Translations under genes and position numbers: made by a program
Notes under the pieces: model-generated
The model's database searches: none
Told to the model about the DNA's origin: nothing
The model's input: the letters and a program-made list of their open reading frames with translations, nothing else
NCBI GenBank assembly: GCA_003142795.1
Contig: PLNN01000020.1
Coordinates: 33,383 to 72,461, forward strand
Source of the DNA: Candidatus Omnitrophota bacterium
GTDB lineage: Bacteria; Omnitrophota; Gorgyraeia; 2-01-FULL-45-10
DNA length: 39,079 bases
Direction: 5' to 3'
Part shown: positions 35,256 to 39,079 of the stretch, piece by piece
How positions within the stretch are numbered: the stretch's first letter is position 1
Layout: each line of letters opens with the position of its first letter

Positions 35256-35328
35256 CTTCTCGACTCGTCGGCGCTTTTATTCTTCGAGCTTGTCGAGAAG
35301 ATAAAAGCGCCTCCTCGCTCGAAGAATA
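35256..35328. repeat. Interlocked inverted-repeat element A-B-C-A'-B'-C' between gatC and rsmA
   Basis: A CTTCTCGAC 35256-35264 / A' 35292-35300; B GGCGCTTTTAT 35270-35280 / B' 35301-35311; C TATTCTTCGAGC 35278-35289 / C' 35317-35328; all perfect complements. Confidence 0.8.
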
Positions 35329-35329
35329 T

Positions 35330-36181
35330 CTAGAGTCGATTTGCTATTGCGGCGAATTCTGACAGGCTTAAAGATTCCGGCCGGCTGGCAGGATTGATGC
35401 CGGCACGTTTCAGGATATTAGTCAGCTCTTCCTTCTGGATGTCCAGGACTTCTTCCCGGGATAATGAATTTATTAAAGTCTTTCGTTTCTGGTTGAATGC
35501 TCCCCTCACTATTTTGAATAATACTTGCTCATCTTTAACTATAACCGAAGGTTTCGCAAGGATATCAAGTCTTATTAGACTCGAATCAACATCCGGCGTC
35601 GGATAGAAAGAGGTCCGCTTTACGGTATAGATATAGGTGGGCTTGGTATAATATTGGACAAAACAGCTCAGAGAACTATAGTCGTCATCGCCCGGCCCTG
35701 CCAGGAGGCGCCTGGCCACTTCTTTCTGCACCACAACGAGAACAGATCTTATAACCGTCCTATTCTCGATAAGATATTCTATTATCGGCGTCGTAATATA
35801 ATATGGCAGGTTCCCGATGACCTTGATCTTTTCCCCAGGCGCCAGATCGCTGAGACCGGATCTCAGGATATCCTTATTTATCAGTTCCAGGTTGGAAAAC
35901 TCTCCGCCGGCCAGGTCGTTCAATATTTCGAACGCCTTTTTATCTTTTTCTACGGCAAAGACGCGCGCGCCCGACTTCGCAAGGTCTATCGTAAGCGCGC
36001 CGAGGCCGGGCCCTATCTCCAGCACTACGTCGCTTTTTTCGATACAGGCTTCGCGAATTATCTTGTCTTTGATATTGCCATCTATAAGATAATTCTCACC
36101 GAACCGTTTTAGCGGCCTGAAACCATATTCCTTAAATATTTTTAGGAGTTCGCTCTTGGTCAGCATTTTGAGAGGCGGCAC
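35330..36181 (-). CDS. rsmA: 16S rRNA (adenine(1518)-N(6)/adenine(1519)-N(6))-dimethyltransferase
   Basis: RFGENYLIDGNIKDKII...VVLEIGPGLGALTIDLAKSGARVFAVEKDK...VIGNLPYYITTPII. Confidence 0.96.
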   Translation of the reverse strand: MPPLKMLTKSELLKIFKEYGFRPLKRFGENYLIDGNIKDKIIREACIEKSDVVLEIGPGLGALTIDLAKSGARVFAVEKDKKAFEILNDLAGGEFSNLELINKDILRSGLSDLAPGEKIKVIGNLPYYITTPIIEYLIENRTVIRSVLVVVQKEVARRLLAGPGDDDYSSLSCFVQYYTKPTYIYTVKRTSFYPTPDVDSSLIRLDILAKPSVIVKDEQVLFKIVRGAFNQKRKTLINSLSREEVLDIQKEELTNILKRAGINPASRPESLSLSEFAAIANRL

Positions 36182-37122
36182 GCGAGCCTGATAGCCTCGA
36201 TCATGGAACCCGGATCAGCAATGCCTTTCCCCGCTATGTTGAAGGCGGTCCCGTGATCGGGCGAGGTCCTTATGAACGGCAGGCCAAGTGTTAGATTGAC
36301 GCCGTCCTTAAAATATAGCATCTTGAAGGCAGGCAGGGCCTGGTCATGGTACATGGCCACAGCTGCGTCGAATTTTCCATTCAAGGCGTCGTAGAACAGG
36401 ACGTCGGCCGGCAATGGGCCTGTGATATTTTTAAAATTGCGCAGAGCCTTTTTTATGGCAGGCGCAATGACCTTGATCTCTTCATCCCCGAAAGCGCCGA
36501 GCTCTCCGGCATGCGGATTCAATCCGGCAACCCCGATCCTAGGATGACGCACCTTGAAAAATTCTTTCAGGTATTTGTGCGTAAGGAAAATGGCTTTATA
36601 AACAGCGTCGACCGTTATGCTTTCCGGGACGCGTTTTAAAGCCACGTGCCTGGTGACAAGCGTCACTTTCAACTTCGGGCCCACAAACATCATCGCGTAA
36701 TCTTTAACGCCGGTCCGAACGGCAAGGTATTCCGTATGGCCCTGAAAATCTTTAAGTCCCGAGGCTTTGACGGCCGATTTATTTACAGGTGCGGTGACGA
36801 GGCCGTTCGCTTTCCCCATTTTTAAAATATCGAGCGCCTTATCCAGATATTCGATAGACGCGCGGCCATTTGCAGGAGTTGGATCCCCATAAGAGAAAAA
36901 GAGATCTGACACATTGGCTACATCCAGTACAGGGGCATTCAGCCTGAGCCTCATTTCCCGCCTGGCCTTGTCGATAACGAACAAATCCCCTATAAGCAAA
37001 AAATCGGCAAGCCCTTTTACTTTCGGGCTTGCCAGCGCTTTCAGGGCAACTTCCGGTCCTACGCCGGAGGGATCACCCATAGTTATGATTATTCTTGGTT
37101 TATTTGAACGCAATGTAGGCAT
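36160..37122 (-). CDS. pdxA: 4-hydroxythreonine-4-phosphate dehydrogenase
   Basis: RIIITMGDPSGVGPEVALKAL...FQGHTEYLAVRTG...VAGLNPHAGELGAFGDEE...YHDQALPAFKM...RTSPDHGTAFNIAGKGIAD. Confidence 0.96.
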   Translation of the reverse strand: MPTLRSNKPRIIITMGDPSGVGPEVALKALASPKVKGLADFLLIGDLFVIDKARREMRLRLNAPVLDVANVSDLFFSYGDPTPANGRASIEYLDKALDILKMGKANGLVTAPVNKSAVKASGLKDFQGHTEYLAVRTGVKDYAMMFVGPKLKVTLVTRHVALKRVPESITVDAVYKAIFLTHKYLKEFFKVRHPRIGVAGLNPHAGELGAFGDEEIKVIAPAIKKALRNFKNITGPLPADVLFYDALNGKFDAAVAMYHDQALPAFKMLYFKDGVNLTLGLPFIRTSPDHGTAFNIAGKGIADPGSMIEAIRLACRLSKC

Positions 37123-38056
37123 TCTTCTTCAGACCATCTACCCACTCTTTGACTTTGGCCTGCATCTTATCACTAAAGACGGCTTCTTCCGCCTGGCGGC
37201 GGGCTTCCGCAAAAGAGAGCGTCCTGGCCTCTCTCTTTTCCTCGACCTTAAAAATGTGATAACCGAGGCCCGTCTGCAATATATCCGATACCTCGCCCTC
37301 CTTCAGGCTGAATACGACCTTCTCTATCTCGGGCATCAGGTCTCCCTTTTTTACATAACCCATCAGTCCGCCCTCGGATGCGTTCGGACCTTCGGAATAC
37401 ACTTTCGCCAGTCCCGCAAAATCGCCGCCCTCGCGAAGCCGCCGTATTATTTCTTTAGCGAGTTCGAAGCTTTTCTTCGGGTTCACGGGATCCAGCTTGA
37501 TCAGGATGTTCCATAATTTAACTTCGGCCGGTATCGCGAACTCCGCAGGATGGCTGTTGTAATAATTGTTCACGTCTATAGGCGACATCATGATCCTGGA
37601 CCCGGCTTTTTTTTCAATGGCTTTTCTCACCATGGACTGTTCCCAATAACGGGTCCTTACATCTTTAAGGGTAATATGCTGCTGGGCCAGCACCTCCTCA
37701 AAATTTCTCTTTGTCTCAAAGTGCTTCGTAGCCTCATCTATTTTTTGATCCACTTCTTTATTGTCCACGGTAATGTTCATCTTCTTCGCTTCGCTCAGCA
37801 TGAGCTTATCTTCTATAAGCTGCTCTATCACTCTCTGGCGCGCTTCTCCCAACTTTTTCATCAGCTCATTGCCTTTATAGATACCGCGAAACTTTTCGTA
37901 GGCAGGGGTCATGAGCCTGTCTATTTCCCCTTCGGTGATAACTTCATCGTTCACCACTATGGCTATCTTATCTATAACTTCGCAACGCGCCGTGCCCGCG
38001 CCCTGCGCGATCATAAAAATCAATGCCGCGATCAGTAAAAACCTGACCTTCATCAT
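37100..38056 (-). CDS. SurA-like peptidylprolyl isomerase (SurA_N + rotamase)
   Basis: IDKIAIVVNDEVITEGEIDRLM...VKLWNILIKLDPVNPKKSFELAKEIIRRLREGGDFAGLAKVYSEGPNASEGGLMGYVKKGDLMPEIEKVVFSLKEGEVSDILQTGLGYHIFKV. Confidence 0.92.
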   Translation of the reverse strand: MMKVRFLLIAALIFMIAQGAGTARCEVIDKIAIVVNDEVITEGEIDRLMTPAYEKFRGIYKGNELMKKLGEARQRVIEQLIEDKLMLSEAKKMNITVDNKEVDQKIDEATKHFETKRNFEEVLAQQHITLKDVRTRYWEQSMVRKAIEKKAGSRIMMSPIDVNNYYNSHPAEFAIPAEVKLWNILIKLDPVNPKKSFELAKEIIRRLREGGDFAGLAKVYSEGPNASEGGLMGYVKKGDLMPEIEKVVFSLKEGEVSDILQTGLGYHIFKVEEKREARTLSFAEARRQAEEAVFSDKMQAKVKEWVDGLKKNAYIAFK

Positions 38057-38922
38057 TTTGCCGCCTTTTCTTTTGCAGCGTCCATGGCTTCGAACACATC
38101 CTCTTTTATTTTAACGCTGTATTTACCCTTTAAATTCGATACAAGTTCGTTGAATAGCTCGCTTCTTTTGCGGCGCTTCAGCTCCGACTCGATGTCGCGC
38201 CTGGCGTCCTGGAAACTCTTCACAGCGGCTTCTTTTTTATCCGTCATCTTGATTATATGATAACCGAATTGAGTGTGCACCACGTCGCTCACCTGCCCCA
38301 CTTCCAATTTCAGGCACTCTTTCTCGAAATCGGGGATAAGCTGTCCCGACCGGAAATACCCGACGTCCCCGCCGCGGCTTGCCGTTGCGTCTATCGAATG
38401 CGTCTTAGCAAGCTCCGCGAAATCGGCGCCTTTCGCCAGTTCGGCCTGGATATCGCGCGCCTCTCTTTCGTTGGCGACCAGTATGTGGGATGCCCGCCAC
38501 ATCGGCTGGGTCCTGAATTCGTTCTTGTTGGATTCGTAGAAATTCTTCATCTCTTCTTCCGTGATCCGGACCTTGTCATCCACCATATTCTTGACGAATT
38601 TGGCCGTCACTACCTTCTTCTTCGCCTCTATAAGTACTTCTTTGACGTCCTTATCTTTATCGACACCCTTGCGTATAGCCTCCTCGTAAAGCAGCATTTC
38701 AAGGATCATCTCGTCCAGATAACGCTTCCTGTCCTTATCCACGACCTTTTGATAATATGCAGGCATCTGGGATATTTTGGATTTAAACTCTCCGGCAGTG
38801 ATATCCTTGCTGCTTACGGTGGCGATGATCTTGTCATCGGGAGATGATTTCTTTGCGCAGGCTGAAAACGTCATGGCAAGCATAACGGCGATCAATATAG
38901 ATAGGGTTGATCTATTTGTCAT
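38053..38922 (-). CDS. Parvulin-type peptidylprolyl isomerase, lipoprotein
   Basis: Lipobox MAMTFSAC-like (LAMTFSAC) with start revised to ATG 38922; WRASHILVANEREARDIQAELAKGADFAELAKTHSIDATASRGGDVGYFRSGQLIPDFEKECLKLEVGQVSDVVHTQFGYHIIKM. Confidence 0.92.
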   Translation of the reverse strand: MTNRSTLSILIAVMLAMTFSACAKKSSPDDKIIATVSSKDITAGEFKSKISQMPAYYQKVVDKDRKRYLDEMILEMLLYEEAIRKGVDKDKDVKEVLIEAKKKVVTAKFVKNMVDDKVRITEEEMKNFYESNKNEFRTQPMWRASHILVANEREARDIQAELAKGADFAELAKTHSIDATASRGGDVGYFRSGQLIPDFEKECLKLEVGQVSDVVHTQFGYHIIKMTDKKEAAVKSFQDARRDIESELKRRKRSELFNELVSNLKGKYSVKIKEDVFEAMDAAKEKAAK

Positions 38923-38974
38923 AATTGTAGTGATTATATCATATAAATAGTCAATGTAGCAAGCGGCAACAACT

Positions 38975-39079
38975 CTAATAAATTTTTCGGCTTCTGCCTC
39001 TCCCTTTCGCAATTGGATGGGTCCTGTCCTCGGTCGCCTTTCGGCGCTTTTTCGGCCGAAGCGGGTTTACAATATCGTG
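38975..39079 (-). CDS. Possible C-terminal tail of an upstream CDS (basic tail, identity unknown)
   Basis: Open minus frame to the edge reading ...NPLRPKKRRKATEDRTHPIAKGRGRSRKIY*; short and truncated. Confidence 0.3.
   Translation of the reverse strand, partial: HDIVNPLRPKKRRKATEDRTHPIAKGRGRSRKIY

Noticed and set aside
38257-38847. 196-aa plus-strand ORF opposite the PpiC gene
   Set aside because: Antisense to a clear parvulin coding sequence; no recognisable domain.
1-39079. CRISPR array, tRNA/rRNA genes or transposases
   Set aside because: None recognised by reading; no regularly spaced ~30-bp repeats, and no transposase among the ORFs.

Overview
39,079-bp bacterial chromosome window, almost entirely coded on the minus strand. 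It looks like an uncultured Gram-negative lineage, possibly Omnitrophota (low-confidence inference from gene content). Housekeeping genes: ackA (partial), pta, coaD, rsmD, recG, rpmB (+ strand), larB/larC, tsaD, gatCAB, rsmA, pdxA, a CtpA-type S41 protease and two parvulin PPIases. Accessory and signalling genes: a membrane GGDEF protein, a GAF/HD-GYP protein, two CheY-like regulators, three paralogous 7TM-GAF histidine kinases, an XRE-cupin regulator, and three excisionase-type HTH proteins. Main discoveries: (1) a GEMM-I (c-di-GMP-I) riboswitch at ~9205-9300 followed by an intrinsic terminator, in front of two tandem secreted beta-helix-like paralogs and immediately downstream of the GGDEF gene, suggesting a local c-di-GMP circuit; (2) a bactofilin fused to an excisionase-type HTH, next to a C-terminally membrane-anchored HTH protein; (3) a histidine kinase paralog that keeps its H-box but has lost its ATP-binding motifs; (4) heptanucleotide repeat tracts inside recG, tsaD and a lipoprotein gene, the last encoding the signal-peptide core and lipobox; (5) an interlocked A-B-C-A'-B'-C' inverted-repeat element between gatC and rsmA. 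No tRNA, rRNA, CRISPR array or transposase was recognised.
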